DNA of 64,000 nt, taken from positions 310,001 through 374,000 of the forward strand of contig NC_010175.1 of the NCBI RefSeq assembly GCF_000018865.1. Reading direction: 5' to 3'. This stretch comes from Chloroflexus aurantiacus J-10-fl. GTDB lineage: Bacteria; Chloroflexota; Chloroflexia; Chloroflexales; Chloroflexaceae. Within the stretch, counting starts at the first letter, position 1; each line of letters begins with the position of its first letter. The notes below the pieces were generated by a model. It did not search any database, was not told where the DNA came from, and saw only the letters and a program-made list of their open reading frames with translations. The position numbers and the translations under genes are program-made. This document shows positions 18,506 through 26,934 of the stretch, piece by piece.

Positions 18506-19300
18506 TCACCATCCCGGTAAAGCCGGCCATCCAAATGCTACCCGGATCAGACCGTATCCGAAAGCTATCAACATAAGCCAGATGACTATTGTGCGCAGTG
18601 TATCGTGAGTAAGTAACCGGGCCTGTGGGGCAGGTGCAGTCGTGAGATGTGCTTCAGCAGCGTACAGCTCTTCGCCGGCCAGTACATGCGGCGTTGTAAT
18701 GATCATCAATCCCAGTGCCGATGGGTGCGTACTGCCCAGCACCTGTGGTATCGCCCGCTGAGCGCCGGTTTCAGCCGCCAGCAACACCTCTTGCCCAAAT
18801 GCCCCGCTGAGCACACTGGCTTCCAGTTGCGCCTGGCGATAATGTGCCGCAACAGCAGTCGCGTATGCCATCGCATCAGCATGCGCCCACAACTCAATCT
18901 GGCGCGGATCAAACGACTGAGACTGCCCCAACGTTTGATAAGCCTGCCGTACCACCCCGCGCAAGGCTAAATGGGCGACTGCATCAGCCGAACTGACCTC
19001 AATCGCTGCCCCGCCAGCCGCAGCCTGACTGGCGGCCTGGCCTATCATACTCAGACCGGCCAACAGCTCGGCTGTACTGGCCCGTTGTCCTTCTCCGGCA
19101 CCAATGGTGCTTGCCCCTGGCGAGAGATGAACCGGTCGTCCAGTTTCGGCACTGCGCGCAAGAGCAGAGCGCAGCATATCAAGGGCGGGTAACGAGCGAC
19201 GTTCCGGTAAACGACCAGAGAGCGCACGGGCATGATGTAGCCAGACCAGAGCGACAACGAAGATCAGTGTAACAATTAAGAAGATTGCCGGCAGGGTCAT
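18506..19300 (-). CDS. DUF6754-like membrane protein
   Basis: A 264-residue protein: an N-terminal membrane helix (LPAIFLIVTLIFVVALVWL), a soluble domain (about 40-215) and a second membrane helix near the C-terminus (IVIWLMLIAFGYGLIRVAFG). The soluble part has the order I associate with DUF6754 proteins of Chloroflexota: PVHLSPGASTIG, AELLAGLSMIGQ, AYATAVAAHYR, LEASVLSGAFGQEVLLAAETG, and VLAGEELYAAEAHL. Biochemical function is unknown. ATG 19300 is the chosen start. It is the first gene of the operon, downstream of a strong promoter at 19366-19394. Confidence 0.7.
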   Translation of the reverse strand: MTLPAIFLIVTLIFVVALVWLHHARALSGRLPERRSLPALDMLRSALARSAETGRPVHLSPGASTIGAGEGQRASTAELLAGLSMIGQAASQAAAGGAAIEVSSADAVAHLALRGVVRQAYQTLGQSQSFDPRQIELWAHADAMAYATAVAAHYRQAQLEASVLSGAFGQEVLLAAETGAQRAIPQVLGSTHPSALGLMIITTPHVLAGEELYAAEAHLTTAPAPQARLLTHDTLRTIVIWLMLIAFGYGLIRVAFGWPALPGW

Positions 19301-19365
19301 GAATATCAGTTCCTTCCTTCCGCCAACAAGCAATCTTTTACAGGCTAATGACCAATTTCTTATTG

Positions 19366-19394
19366 AGTTTAACCCACGAGATCGGGTTTGTCAA
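19366..19394 (-). promoter_or_regulatory. Sigma-70-type promoter of the WL-repeat operon
   Basis: On the minus strand a perfect TTGACA (19394-19389) and TAAACT (19371-19366) are separated by 17 bp, and the first gene's ATG (19300) lies about 60 nt downstream. Confidence 0.65.
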
Positions 19395-19431
19395 TTATTT
19401 TCCGTGATCAGTTTTGAAGACATACTGTTGA

Positions 19432-19677
19432 TCAGTCTTCGCGCTGCAAACGACTCTGCACCAAATCACGTAATGCCGGCCAATGATCGGGGACAGTGAG
19501 CGTATCAGCAATGACAGCCCAACGGGTTCCATGCAGCAGAGGCACGAACGCCTGTACGATCTGACTACAGACCACATCGAACGGTGCTGCTATATGCAAA
19601 AGCATTGCGACCGGCACATTAAGACCGGCTCTTTCAATCTGATCGGCCAGTTGTTGCAGCGGATGCAGCGGTTGCAT
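19432..19677 (-). CDS. Small conserved-looking protein (81 aa)
   Basis: An 81-residue frame starting at ATG 19677 (MQPLHPLQQLADQIERAGL), overlapping the 3' end of the SRPBCC gene by 44 bp in another frame. Composition and codon use look coding, and the segment LNVPVAMLLHIAAPFDVVC plus a following amphipathic stretch suggests a helical, possibly membrane-associated protein. I do not recognise the family with certainty. The arrangement pfkA, SRPBCC gene, this gene, all on the minus strand with tiny gaps or overlaps, suggests one operon. Confidence 0.6.
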   Translation of the reverse strand: MQPLHPLQQLADQIERAGLNVPVAMLLHIAAPFDVVCSQIVQAFVPLLHGTRWAVIADTLTVPDHWPALRDLVQSRLQRED

Positions 19678-20122
19678 GGGGCGGTTGCTCCACTTCGCGA
19701 CGCAAAGCCTGTAGAAATTCCATTGCCAGCTTCTCGAAGCGTTTACGCTGGGTCGAATCGATGAGATGAGCCACCAGATCGGGCAACTCCAACTGATCCA
19801 GACGCTCGATACGGTAACGACCATCCCCTAGCGGGATCAGGCGACAGCGATTAACACCTTGAAATGGTGGAAAGCTAATGCGAAAACGGGTTGCCCGACT
19901 GAGTGGTGTATAATCAATTACTTCCATATCGGCGTGCACGAGTAGACCGTGCAACTTAAACCGATACCCCTGGCGAGGATGCTCGTTGGGAGGCAACTCG
20001 ATACGCACCCGCTCCAGCGACGGCATCCAACGCGGCCAGTTGCCAAAATCATCAAGCACCGCCAGCACCCGCTCCGGCGGCGCCGTGGTTACAGTCGTTG
20101 CGGCGATCTCGTAGCGGATCAT
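19634..20122 (-). CDS. SRPBCC (START/polyketide cyclase-like) family protein
   Basis: A 162-residue protein with the SRPBCC helix-grip layout. An N-terminal strand and helix with PPERVLAVLDDFGNWPRW, a trademark of the family, is followed by alternating strands (VRIELPPN, YRFKLHGLLVHADMEVI, ATRFRISFPPF, GRYRIERLDQL) and a long C-terminal helix (RKRFEKLAMEFLQALRREVE). Such proteins bind hydrophobic ligands or lipids; no ligand can be named. Start ATG 20122, 40 bp downstream of the pfkA stop. Confidence 0.8.
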   Translation of the reverse strand: MIRYEIAATTVTTAPPERVLAVLDDFGNWPRWMPSLERVRIELPPNEHPRQGYRFKLHGLLVHADMEVIDYTPLSRATRFRISFPPFQGVNRCRLIPLGDGRYRIERLDQLELPDLVAHLIDSTQRKRFEKLAMEFLQALRREVEQPPHATAASAATTGRSD

Positions 20123-20162
20123 CTCGTCATACCTTTATCCTGTCGCTAAGCATACCATGTGA

Positions 20163-21233
20163 TCAGAGTTCATCGCCAAAGGCAATCCCCAAACTCCGTG
20201 CACAGAGCACCAGGTCGCTGTGAGGACGTACCCGATTCAGGTGGCCGCAGGCTTCGGCCAACGGCACCGTTACAATGTCTTGCCCGCGGAGAGCCACCAT
20301 TTCGCCATAGATGCCACGAGCTGCCGCCTGCACTGCTGCTGCACCATAGCGGGTCGAAAGCAGGCGATCATAAGGCGATGGCGAACCACCACGCTGTAAA
20401 TGTCCCAAAACGACAACCCGAACCTCTTTGGCGGTCAGCTTTTCGAGCTGTTCACCAACCCAGTGACCAATTCCACCCAACCGGCCTTCGGCGATATACA
20501 TCTCGCTACCACCACGAGGGCGGGCACCTTCAGCCACAACGATGATGCTGAACGAGCTACCCTGCTGGTCACGCGCCATAACCTTCTCGGCGACTCGCTC
20601 AATCGAAAATGGAATTTCCGGAATCAAGATGACATCTGCACCACCAGCCAGACCGGCGTGGAGAGCGATCCAACCGGTATGCCGGCCCATAACTTCCAAC
20701 ACCATGACGCGATTATGGCTGGCAGCAGTGGTGTGTAACCGATCAATCGCATCGGTTGCTACCTGCAACGCTGTATCGAAACCGAATGTACGATCAGTTC
20801 CGGCAAGATCGTTATCAATCGTTTTCGGTACGCCGATCACCGGTGCACCCAATTTATGCAGTTCAAGAGCAATCCGCTGCGTCCCCTCACCACCAATAGT
20901 GATCAAGGCCCGCAGCCCCATCTCCTCAATCGCCTTTACCGCACGAACATACGGATCGGCCTCTGACAGCTCATCGCTCCGGCGTGGGCCAAAATGCCCC
21001 TTGTTGGTTGTGCGCAGGATTGTGCCACCCCGCGGCAATAATCCCTGTACATCAGCATTGGTAAGTACCCGGTAGCTCTTTGTCCCTAATAAACCCTCAA
21101 AACCATCGTGAATACCGATCACTTCCCAACCCAGACCGGACGCCGACTTGACGACTGCACGGATGACGGCATTGAGTCCTGGCGCGTCACCGCCACTGGT
21201 AAGCACGCCGATCCGCTGCTTTTTGCTCGCCAT
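20163..21233 (-). CDS. pfkA: 6-phosphofructokinase (group III type)
   Basis: Phosphorylates fructose 6-phosphate in glycolysis. The 356-residue protein starts with IGVLTSGGDAPGLNAVIRA. It has GGEGT at the nucleotide loop and PKTIDND at the catalytic site (Asp as base), MGRHTGWIALHAGLAGGAD, IPEIPFS and VLGHLQRGGSPSPYDR. The Gly in GGEGT is the ATP-type residue, while the Lys in PKTIDND is the residue seen in PPi-type enzymes. This mixed signature occurs in group III ATP-dependent enzymes such as those of actinobacteria, so ATP is the probable donor. The start ATG 21233 has AAAGGGG upstream. It leads a probable operon with the SRPBCC and 81-aa genes. Confidence 0.93.
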   Translation of the reverse strand: MASKKQRIGVLTSGGDAPGLNAVIRAVVKSASGLGWEVIGIHDGFEGLLGTKSYRVLTNADVQGLLPRGGTILRTTNKGHFGPRRSDELSEADPYVRAVKAIEEMGLRALITIGGEGTQRIALELHKLGAPVIGVPKTIDNDLAGTDRTFGFDTALQVATDAIDRLHTTAASHNRVMVLEVMGRHTGWIALHAGLAGGADVILIPEIPFSIERVAEKVMARDQQGSSFSIIVVAEGARPRGGSEMYIAEGRLGGIGHWVGEQLEKLTAKEVRVVVLGHLQRGGSPSPYDRLLSTRYGAAAVQAAARGIYGEMVALRGQDIVTVPLAEACGHLNRVRPHSDLVLCARSLGIAFGDEL

Positions 21234-21463
21234 GGCTTACCCCTTTGGATTTGCGTTATCGTTTCAACCCGACAAACAGATTATACCACTCGCAACTATG
21301 TTTGCGAGTGAAAGACTGGTTTTTTCGGGTTGTCAGATAGCTATGCGAGAAGTCCTGCCCTGACAGCGCATTACCCGGTCGTAGCCAAAACAAGGTGCCT
21401 GACTGGTGATTGTCATCGTTGCCAGACTGTTTGCGTACCACCATCGTATCGGCTATAATGAAA

Positions 21464-21509
21464 AAAAGCGAAGAGGCCAGCGTCCCTGGCGGACACTGGC
21501 CTCTCGTAG
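21464..21509 (-). terminator. Intrinsic terminator of rpmB
   Basis: On the minus strand, AGAGGCCAGTGTCC pairs with GGACGCTGGCCTCT around a short GCCAG loop, followed by TCGC and a run of seven Ts (around 21464-21470). It begins about 20 bp after the rpmB stop. Confidence 0.88.
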
Positions 21510-21527
21510 TGAAGATCGGATAATGTG

Positions 21528-21713
21528 TTATCGTGTCTTCGCCAATGTACGCATGCAGCGGGTGCAGATGCGAACCTGGACGGACTGGCCGCCCGGTACC
21601 GTCAATGTCGTCTTCTGAATGTTGGGACGCCAGATGCGGTTCGTGCGGCGCTTCGAGAAGCTGACATTATGACCAAATGAAGGTTTTTTACCGCAAAGTT
21701 CACAGGTTGCCAT
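21528..21713 (-). CDS. rpmB: 50S ribosomal protein L28
   Basis: Large-subunit ribosomal protein of 61 residues. It starts MATCELCGKKPSFGHNVS, then SFSKRRTNRIWRPNIQKTTL, and ends with VRICTRCMRTLAKTR. The pairs CELC and CTRC form the zinc-binding (C+) version of L28. The start is ATG 21713; upstream in-frame codons cross the promoter. It is monocistronic, with a promoter at 21763-21791 and an intrinsic terminator behind, divergent from degV. Confidence 0.95.
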   Translation of the reverse strand: MATCELCGKKPSFGHNVSFSKRRTNRIWRPNIQKTTLTVPGGQSVQVRICTRCMRTLAKTR

Positions 21714-21762
21714 ACGTTTACTCTCCGAAAGATACATCTTTGTAACAGTCACACTTTGTGAG

Positions 21763-21791
21763 ACTATACCATATTGCATTCGCTTTGGCAA
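21763..21791 (-). promoter_or_regulatory. Sigma-70-type promoter of rpmB
   Basis: Minus strand: TTGCCA (21791-21786) and TATAGT (21768-21763) with 17-bp spacing, ending 50 bp before the rpmB ATG. It lies in the 100-bp divergent region shared with degV. Confidence 0.62.
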
Positions 21792-21816
21792 ACCGCTCCG
21801 AAAGACAGGGCAGACC

Positions 21817-22671
21817 ATGGCTACAATGAAAGTGATTACCGACGGCGCAAGCGACATTCCGTTTGAGGTTGCGCACGAACTTGAGATTGAAGTGGTGCCA
21901 CTGCTGGCACGTATCGATGACCGTCTTTATCGGATTGGCATTGACATCAGTGAGGATCAGGTCTACGATCAACTCTTTAGCGGTAACCAGCGGGTCGAGA
22001 TCGTTAAACCAAACGCAACGACCTTTGAGCAGCTCTACCGCAGCCTGTTAGGACGCTACGATTATGTCTTTTCGATTCACCTGAGCCGGCATCTCGGCGA
22101 GATTTACAGTGAAGCACTGGCCGGCCGTTCCCGCTTGCCGGCGTCGAGTACCCGGATCGAGATTATCGATAGTAAGCTGGCCGGTATGGGACTCGGCTCG
22201 GTGGCCATTGCGGCGGCACGGGCTATCCGTGATGGCATGACACCGGCTGAGGTGAACGAACGGATCGGACAGACAATTCGCCATACCCATACGGCATTTT
22301 TCGTCGATACGATGGAGTACCTTGAGCAGAGTGGACTGCTTACCTTCAGTGGTTCGCTGATTGGATCGATGCAGCGGATTAAGCCGTTGATGATTCTCGA
22401 TGAAGGCGAAATCGTGCCTTACGAGCGCACGCGCACACGGGCGAAGGCGATAGAAGGTCTGTTTACCTTTGTCGAGGATTTTCCGCACGTTGAAGATGTG
22501 ATCATTCACTACGCGACGACGCCTGAAGATGTCGAGAAACTGCTCGAGAAGCTAGACCCCATCTTTTCCCGTGATCGAGTCCAGGTGTCGCGGATGGGGC
22601 CGGCAATTGCTGCCTGCCTCGGTCCCGGTGCAATGGCAGTGACCGCGTTTGAAGGTTTCGATGAGGCATGA
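21817..22671 (+). CDS. DegV family fatty-acid-binding protein
   Basis: DegV/FakB-type protein that binds a fatty acid, often presenting it to a fatty acid kinase. Its 284 residues have the two-domain layout. The N-terminus VITDGASDIPFEVAHELEI and VVPLLARIDDRLYRIGIDI is followed by KPNATTFEQLYRSLLGRYD, the conserved IHLSRHLGEIYSEAL, and the C-terminal domain with FFVDTMEYLEQSGLL, IKPLMILDEGEIVPYERTRT and GPGAMAVTAF. Start ATG 21817; ATG 21826 is an alternative. Its stop overlaps the recG start (ATGA), so the two are translationally coupled. Confidence 0.92.
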   Translation: MATMKVITDGASDIPFEVAHELEIEVVPLLARIDDRLYRIGIDISEDQVYDQLFSGNQRVEIVKPNATTFEQLYRSLLGRYDYVFSIHLSRHLGEIYSEALAGRSRLPASSTRIEIIDSKLAGMGLGSVAIAAARAIRDGMTPAEVNERIGQTIRHTHTAFFVDTMEYLEQSGLLTFSGSLIGSMQRIKPLMILDEGEIVPYERTRTRAKAIEGLFTFVEDFPHVEDVIIHYATTPEDVEKLLEKLDPIFSRDRVQVSRMGPAIAACLGPGAMAVTAFEGFDEA

Positions 22672-25286
22672 CCGAGGCTGAGCGACAGCAGGTTATAGCG
22701 CTCGGCAGGCTACTGGCCGCCGAGCGCCGTGATGGATGCGCTGATCGGGTGACAACTGATGGCCTGGTGGCGTACCTCAACCAGTGGAGTGCAGCGGCAG
22801 GGAGTGCAGCACGTTTGCCCGCTGTTCAGCGTGCACTTGGTTGTCTGGTCGGCTACGATGGCATGACGCTGGTCGAGCGGGATCAGGCGTTGGCCGAGGC
22901 AATCGAAATCCTGCGCTCACTCTTTCGCACTGCCCCTACTGCACCGGTTGAAACAACAGTGCCGCCATCGCCGGCAGTCGATCCTACAGCCAATGCCGGC
23001 CACGTACCGGTAACTAAGCGCAACACTTCTGCCCGTCAGTCACGCAAGCGAGCAGCTAACGTTGACCAGCGCCCGCTGGCTGAACTCAATCTCGATGCAC
23101 CGCTTGAGCAGATCGCAGGCATCGACTGGCGGCTGGTCGGTGGTTTTCGGCGCCTGGGAGTGCGTACTATCCGCGATCTGCTGTACCACTTTCCCCGGCG
23201 CTACGATGATGTGAGGAACCGGCGTTCGATCAGCGAATTACAGGTCGGGGCCGAGGAAACGGTGATCGGTGAGGTGACCGATGTGCGCACTATCGGCGCC
23301 GGCCCCAAATTGCGGGTACGAGTCGAGGTCAGCGACGAGACCGGATCAATCGAGGCGATCTTTTTCAATCAACGCTGGATTGCGCAGCAGATTCGGGTTG
23401 GGCAGACGATTGCGCTCAGTGGCAAAGTGACAACCTTTGGCGGGAAGCGGCAGTTTAGTAGTCCACGCTGGGAACGTTATACACCCGATCCTGATGCACT
23501 CTTACACACTGGCCGCCTGGTACCGATCCATCCCTTAACCCAGGGCTTGCACGAGAACCAGGTACGTCGCTTCATCAAGCAGGTGGTTGATACAATGGCC
23601 CCACAGGTCGAGGATCATCTGCCGCCTGTGCGCCTCCAGCACGCCAGATTGCTACCGCTAGGTGAAGCACTGGCACAAATCCATTTTCCGACCGACCATA
23701 CCAGTCTGGCTGCGGCACGTCGCCGGCTGGGGTTTGACGAATTTCTGTTTATTCAGATCGGTGTGTTGCAGCGTAAACGCCTCTGGCAGCAGGAGATGGG
23801 CTATGCCTTTACCATCGACTCGCAGGTACACGCCGAACTCCAACGCCTGTTGCCGTTTCAATTGACCACTGCCCAACAGCGGGCAATCGAGGAAATCTTT
23901 AGCGACCTCCGCCGTCCATCACCGATGGCTCGCTTGCTGCAAGGCGATGTTGGCAGCGGTAAAACGGTGGTGGCCGCAGCCGCGCTGCTGCAGGCCGTTG
24001 CCAATGGCTTCCAGGGCGCACTGATGGCACCAACTGAAATTCTGGCCGAGCAACACGCCAAAAACCTGAAACAGCTTCTCAGCCGGGTGCGCGTGCCACG
24101 TAAGACAACCTCAGCCACTGCTTCTTCCGCGTATCAGCAAGCCGATTGGCGATCACTGCTCGATCCTGAAGAAGCAGCGCAACTGGCTGAGATTATCTCC
24201 ATTCTCGGCATGTCGCCCGAAGAGGATATGGGTGGGCACGGAGTACGGGTCGCTTTGCTCACCGGCAGCCTGGGGACACGCGAGCGACGGCGGGTGCTGG
24301 AAGGGATTGCGCGCGGCGAGATCGACCTGGTGGTAGGCACCCATGCCCTGATCACCGAAACGGTGCAATTTGCTCAGCTAGGGCTGGTGGTGGTTGACGA
24401 GCAGCATCGGTTTGGTGTAGAGCAACGTCTGCGCCTGAAGAACAAAGGCTACAATCCGCATATGCTGGTGATGACTGCCACCCCGATTCCGCGCACGCTC
24501 ACGATGACTATCTACGGCGATCTGGACGTATCGGTGCTCGACGAGCGTCCACCGGGCCGACAAGAGATTCGGACAAAACGGGTGGGCCGGGCTGAGCGAG
24601 CGAAGGTCTACCGGCATATTCGGAAACAGGTCGCTGAAGGACGCCAGGTGTATGTCATCTGCCCGCTGGTTGAAGAGAGTGAAAAACTTGACCTGCCCTC
24701 AGCCGAAGAGATGTATGAACGCCTTCAGCACGAAGTCTTTCCCGACTTGCGGGTGGCATTGCTGCACGGCAAACTATCGGCCCGCGAGAAAGATGATGTA
24801 ATGCGGGCATTTCGCGATCACCAGTACGACATTCTGGTCGCAACTGCGGTGATCGAGGTCGGGATTGATGTGCCGAACGCCACCACGATTGTTATTGAGG
24901 GTGCCGAACGGTTCGGCCTGGCGCAATTGCACCAGTTTCGCGGGCGTGTCGGACGTGGTCATCATCAGAGTTACTGCATCCTGATCAGCGACAGCGATAA
25001 TCAGCAGTCAAAAGAGCGATTGGCGGCGCTTGAGCAAACAACCGATGGCTTCAAGCTGGCCGAAATTGATTTACAATTGCGCGGGCCGGGTGAATTTTTC
25101 GGCACGCGCCAGAGTGGTACTCCCGATCTGAAGATGGCCCAACAGGGCGATACCCGTCTGCTGGCCGAAGCGCGGGCATTGGCCGACGCCATTCTTGCCG
25201 ATGATCCTGAACTTAAGCGTCCTGAACATGACCTTTTGCGGCGAAAAGTGAATGACTTTTGGGCTGCGGCGACGCAGTCCGGTTGA
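22668..25286 (+). CDS. recG: ATP-dependent DNA helicase RecG
   Basis: Double-stranded DNA translocase that remodels stalled forks and Holliday junctions. At 872 residues it is longer than E. coli RecG (about 690) because of an N-terminal extension of about 140 residues with a low-complexity linker. After this come the wedge/OB domain (RRLGVRTIRDLLYHFPRRYD; SDETGSIEAIFFNQRW), Walker A LLQGDVGSGKTVV, PTEILAEQHAKN, DEQHRFGVEQR (DExH box), MTATPIPRTLTMTIYGDLD, VATAVIEVGIDVPNAT and motif VI QFRGRVGRGHHQSYC. A basic insert with KTTSATASSAYQQ lies between motifs Ia and II. It overlaps degV by 4 bp and is followed after 11 bp by the E2-like gene. Confidence 0.95.
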   Translation: MTEAERQQVIALGRLLAAERRDGCADRVTTDGLVAYLNQWSAAAGSAARLPAVQRALGCLVGYDGMTLVERDQALAEAIEILRSLFRTAPTAPVETTVPPSPAVDPTANAGHVPVTKRNTSARQSRKRAANVDQRPLAELNLDAPLEQIAGIDWRLVGGFRRLGVRTIRDLLYHFPRRYDDVRNRRSISELQVGAEETVIGEVTDVRTIGAGPKLRVRVEVSDETGSIEAIFFNQRWIAQQIRVGQTIALSGKVTTFGGKRQFSSPRWERYTPDPDALLHTGRLVPIHPLTQGLHENQVRRFIKQVVDTMAPQVEDHLPPVRLQHARLLPLGEALAQIHFPTDHTSLAAARRRLGFDEFLFIQIGVLQRKRLWQQEMGYAFTIDSQVHAELQRLLPFQLTTAQQRAIEEIFSDLRRPSPMARLLQGDVGSGKTVVAAAALLQAVANGFQGALMAPTEILAEQHAKNLKQLLSRVRVPRKTTSATASSAYQQADWRSLLDPEEAAQLAEIISILGMSPEEDMGGHGVRVALLTGSLGTRERRRVLEGIARGEIDLVVGTHALITETVQFAQLGLVVVDEQHRFGVEQRLRLKNKGYNPHMLVMTATPIPRTLTMTIYGDLDVSVLDERPPGRQEIRTKRVGRAERAKVYRHIRKQVAEGRQVYVICPLVEESEKLDLPSAEEMYERLQHEVFPDLRVALLHGKLSAREKDDVMRAFRDHQYDILVATAVIEVGIDVPNATTIVIEGAERFGLAQLHQFRGRVGRGHHQSYCILISDSDNQQSKERLAALEQTTDGFKLAEIDLQLRGPGEFFGTRQSGTPDLKMAQQGDTRLLAEARALADAILADDPELKRPEHDLLRRKVNDFWAAATQSG

Positions 25287-25297
25287 AGCGATGAGGC

Positions 25298-26581
25298 TTG
25301 AAGATGCAGGTACACACTATCAGCATCCCCCCGGCATTAGGTGAGGCGACGTTACTGGAATGGCTGGTTGCCGTTGGCGAGTCTGTCACACCGACAACGC
25401 CGCTTGCCCGTGTCTTAACCGCACACGCCGAGTGGGTTATCCCGGCTCAGTACGTAGGAATTGTGGCTGAGCACGTGGTGGCCGCAGGGGCAACAATCCC
25501 GGTAGGGGGAGAACTGGCCCGTTGTACTCCGCCACCACGGGTACGGGCGACGCCCCTGGCCCGCCGGCTGGCAACCGCGTTGGGGGTTGACCTGACGGCT
25601 CTCGCCGGAAGTGGCCCCGGCGGTCGCATCATGCGTGCCGATGTTGTCAAAGCTGTGGATGTAGCTTCCGGCTCATCAGACTCTCTCCCTCCACCGGCAG
25701 TGGTAGGAGATACGGTGCATGCCAGAGCGGTAGCAGATGCAACGGTCGGTACGATTGTGTCGTCGACCACTGAGCTACGAATTGTTGATGCGCAGCCGGT
25801 ACCACTTGCCGGCGCGACGGTTGCGGCTGTGGATGTTGCTTCCGACTTATCAGACTCTCTCCCTCCACCGGCAGTGGTAGGAGATACGGTGCATGCCAGA
25901 GCGGTAGCAGATGCAACGGTCGGTACGAATACGTCGTCGACCATTAGGCTGCGCATTGTTGATGCGCAGCCAGTCCCGCTTGCCAGCGCGACGATTGCGA
26001 TTGATCTGCAATCGGTGTTGCACCAATGCCGGGTGCAGAACGCGACGTTTGCCAGGTATGGCCTGCAAGCGACCCCTCAGAGCGCTCTGATCGCAGCCGC
26101 AGCCGGCCTCTTTCCTGAGCATCCTCTGATTAATGCCGCCTGGACTGAGACGGCTATCGTACTGCGCCATCGGTATCACGTAGCTGCCGGTTTAACCGAT
26201 GGCCGCTGGGTGTTGATTCGCGATGCCGGTGATCTTAACGAACGTGGCATTGCCCGCGCCTTGACCGGAACGGGTCACGATCTGGGGATGGCAACCTGTG
26301 CGATTGCCGTGACTGCTGATTGGTGGCAGATCACGCCGCCCTTGCCGGGAACGGTAGCAGCATTGACGCTGAGCGAAGCGCAGCTTAAGCCGGTGGCCCT
26401 CGGTGATACGACGATTGCAGTCGGGGCAGTGGCACACCTGAGCCTCTGCTACGATGCGCGGGTGCTTGATCATCCGACGGCGATGGCATTTCTGAACGCG
26501 CTCTGTCGGCGGCTCGGTGTCAGGCCGCTAGCCGAACCGCAAGAGGATGAGGTCGGTCTTGTGTCATCAGGCATTGCCTGA
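25298..26581 (+). CDS. E2 (dihydrolipoamide acyltransferase)-like protein lacking active-site residues
   Basis: A 427-residue protein with E2 architecture: an N-terminal lipoyl-like domain (about 1-80), a peripheral-subunit-binding domain (about 85-125, ATPLARRLATALGVDLTAL then GPGGRIMRADVV), a long linker and a C-terminal catalytic-like domain (from about 230). Two hallmarks are missing. The lipoyl-lysine site, normally E-T-D-K-A, reads VLTAHAEW. The catalytic DHRxxDG reads DARVLDH, with the active-site His replaced by Ala. The linker contains a 174-bp tandem duplication. No E1, E3 or other dehydrogenase subunit is nearby; it sits behind recG. It may be a structural or regulatory homologue, or a decaying gene; the frame is intact, which favours a retained role. 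Confidence 0.78.
   Translation: MKMQVHTISIPPALGEATLLEWLVAVGESVTPTTPLARVLTAHAEWVIPAQYVGIVAEHVVAAGATIPVGGELARCTPPPRVRATPLARRLATALGVDLTALAGSGPGGRIMRADVVKAVDVASGSSDSLPPPAVVGDTVHARAVADATVGTIVSSTTELRIVDAQPVPLAGATVAAVDVASDLSDSLPPPAVVGDTVHARAVADATVGTNTSSTIRLRIVDAQPVPLASATIAIDLQSVLHQCRVQNATFARYGLQATPQSALIAAAAGLFPEHPLINAAWTETAIVLRHRYHVAAGLTDGRWVLIRDAGDLNERGIARALTGTGHDLGMATCAIAVTADWWQITPPLPGTVAALTLSEAQLKPVALGDTTIAVGAVAHLSLCYDARVLDHPTAMAFLNALCRRLGVRPLAEPQEDEVGLVSSGIA
25653..26000 (+). repeat. In-frame 174-bp tandem duplication
   Basis: Two consecutive units (about 25653-25826 and 25827-26000), each 58 codons, encode the same linker ending RIVDAQPVPLA. A block of nearly 80 bases beginning TCAGACTCTCTCCCTCCACC is identical in both, indicating recent duplication or gene conversion. 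Confidence 0.85.
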
Positions 26582-26934
26582 AGCACATCGTTTGGGGAGC
26601 ACGTCGCAGGAGCGTACAAGGCGCAGGGAAGCGACTATTTTATGCGCGGAAATCAGTAGGGGCACGGCATGCCGTGCCCCCTACGATTCCTGTCATACTA
26701 GCGCTAGCGTCCGACAGTGCATCGTTCAGGTGCAGTATCAGGGTAATCGTTGGCTGGTGTGTCGTGACTTCTATGCTAGCGGATGTGATCAGGATACTAC
26801 CAGTACCGACCCACCGTGGTGGGACATGCACAACCGCAGTGCCAGGGCAACGTTAGCTTGTACGTCCGGTGAGGCGAGCCGGAGGCTCGCGCTCCCAGGA
26901 CACTACCAGCATTGGCTCGTTGTTCACACGAACA
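26582..26934. other. Intergenic region between convergent E2-like and pstB genes
   Basis: About 350 bp without a gene. It contains a GTAGGGGC palindrome (26656-26684) and a copy of a short GC-rich motif (GCCGGAGGCTCGCGCTCCCA, near 26879) that recurs in the 32-33 kb array and near 47.8 kb. Confidence 0.6.
26656..26684. repeat. GTAGGGGC-type palindrome
   Basis: GTAGGGGCACGGC pairs with GCCGTGCCCCCTAC almost perfectly, with an AT core. It lies between two convergent genes and resembles the hairpin at 10260-10288, so it may act as a two-way terminator or be a REP-like repeat. Confidence 0.6.
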
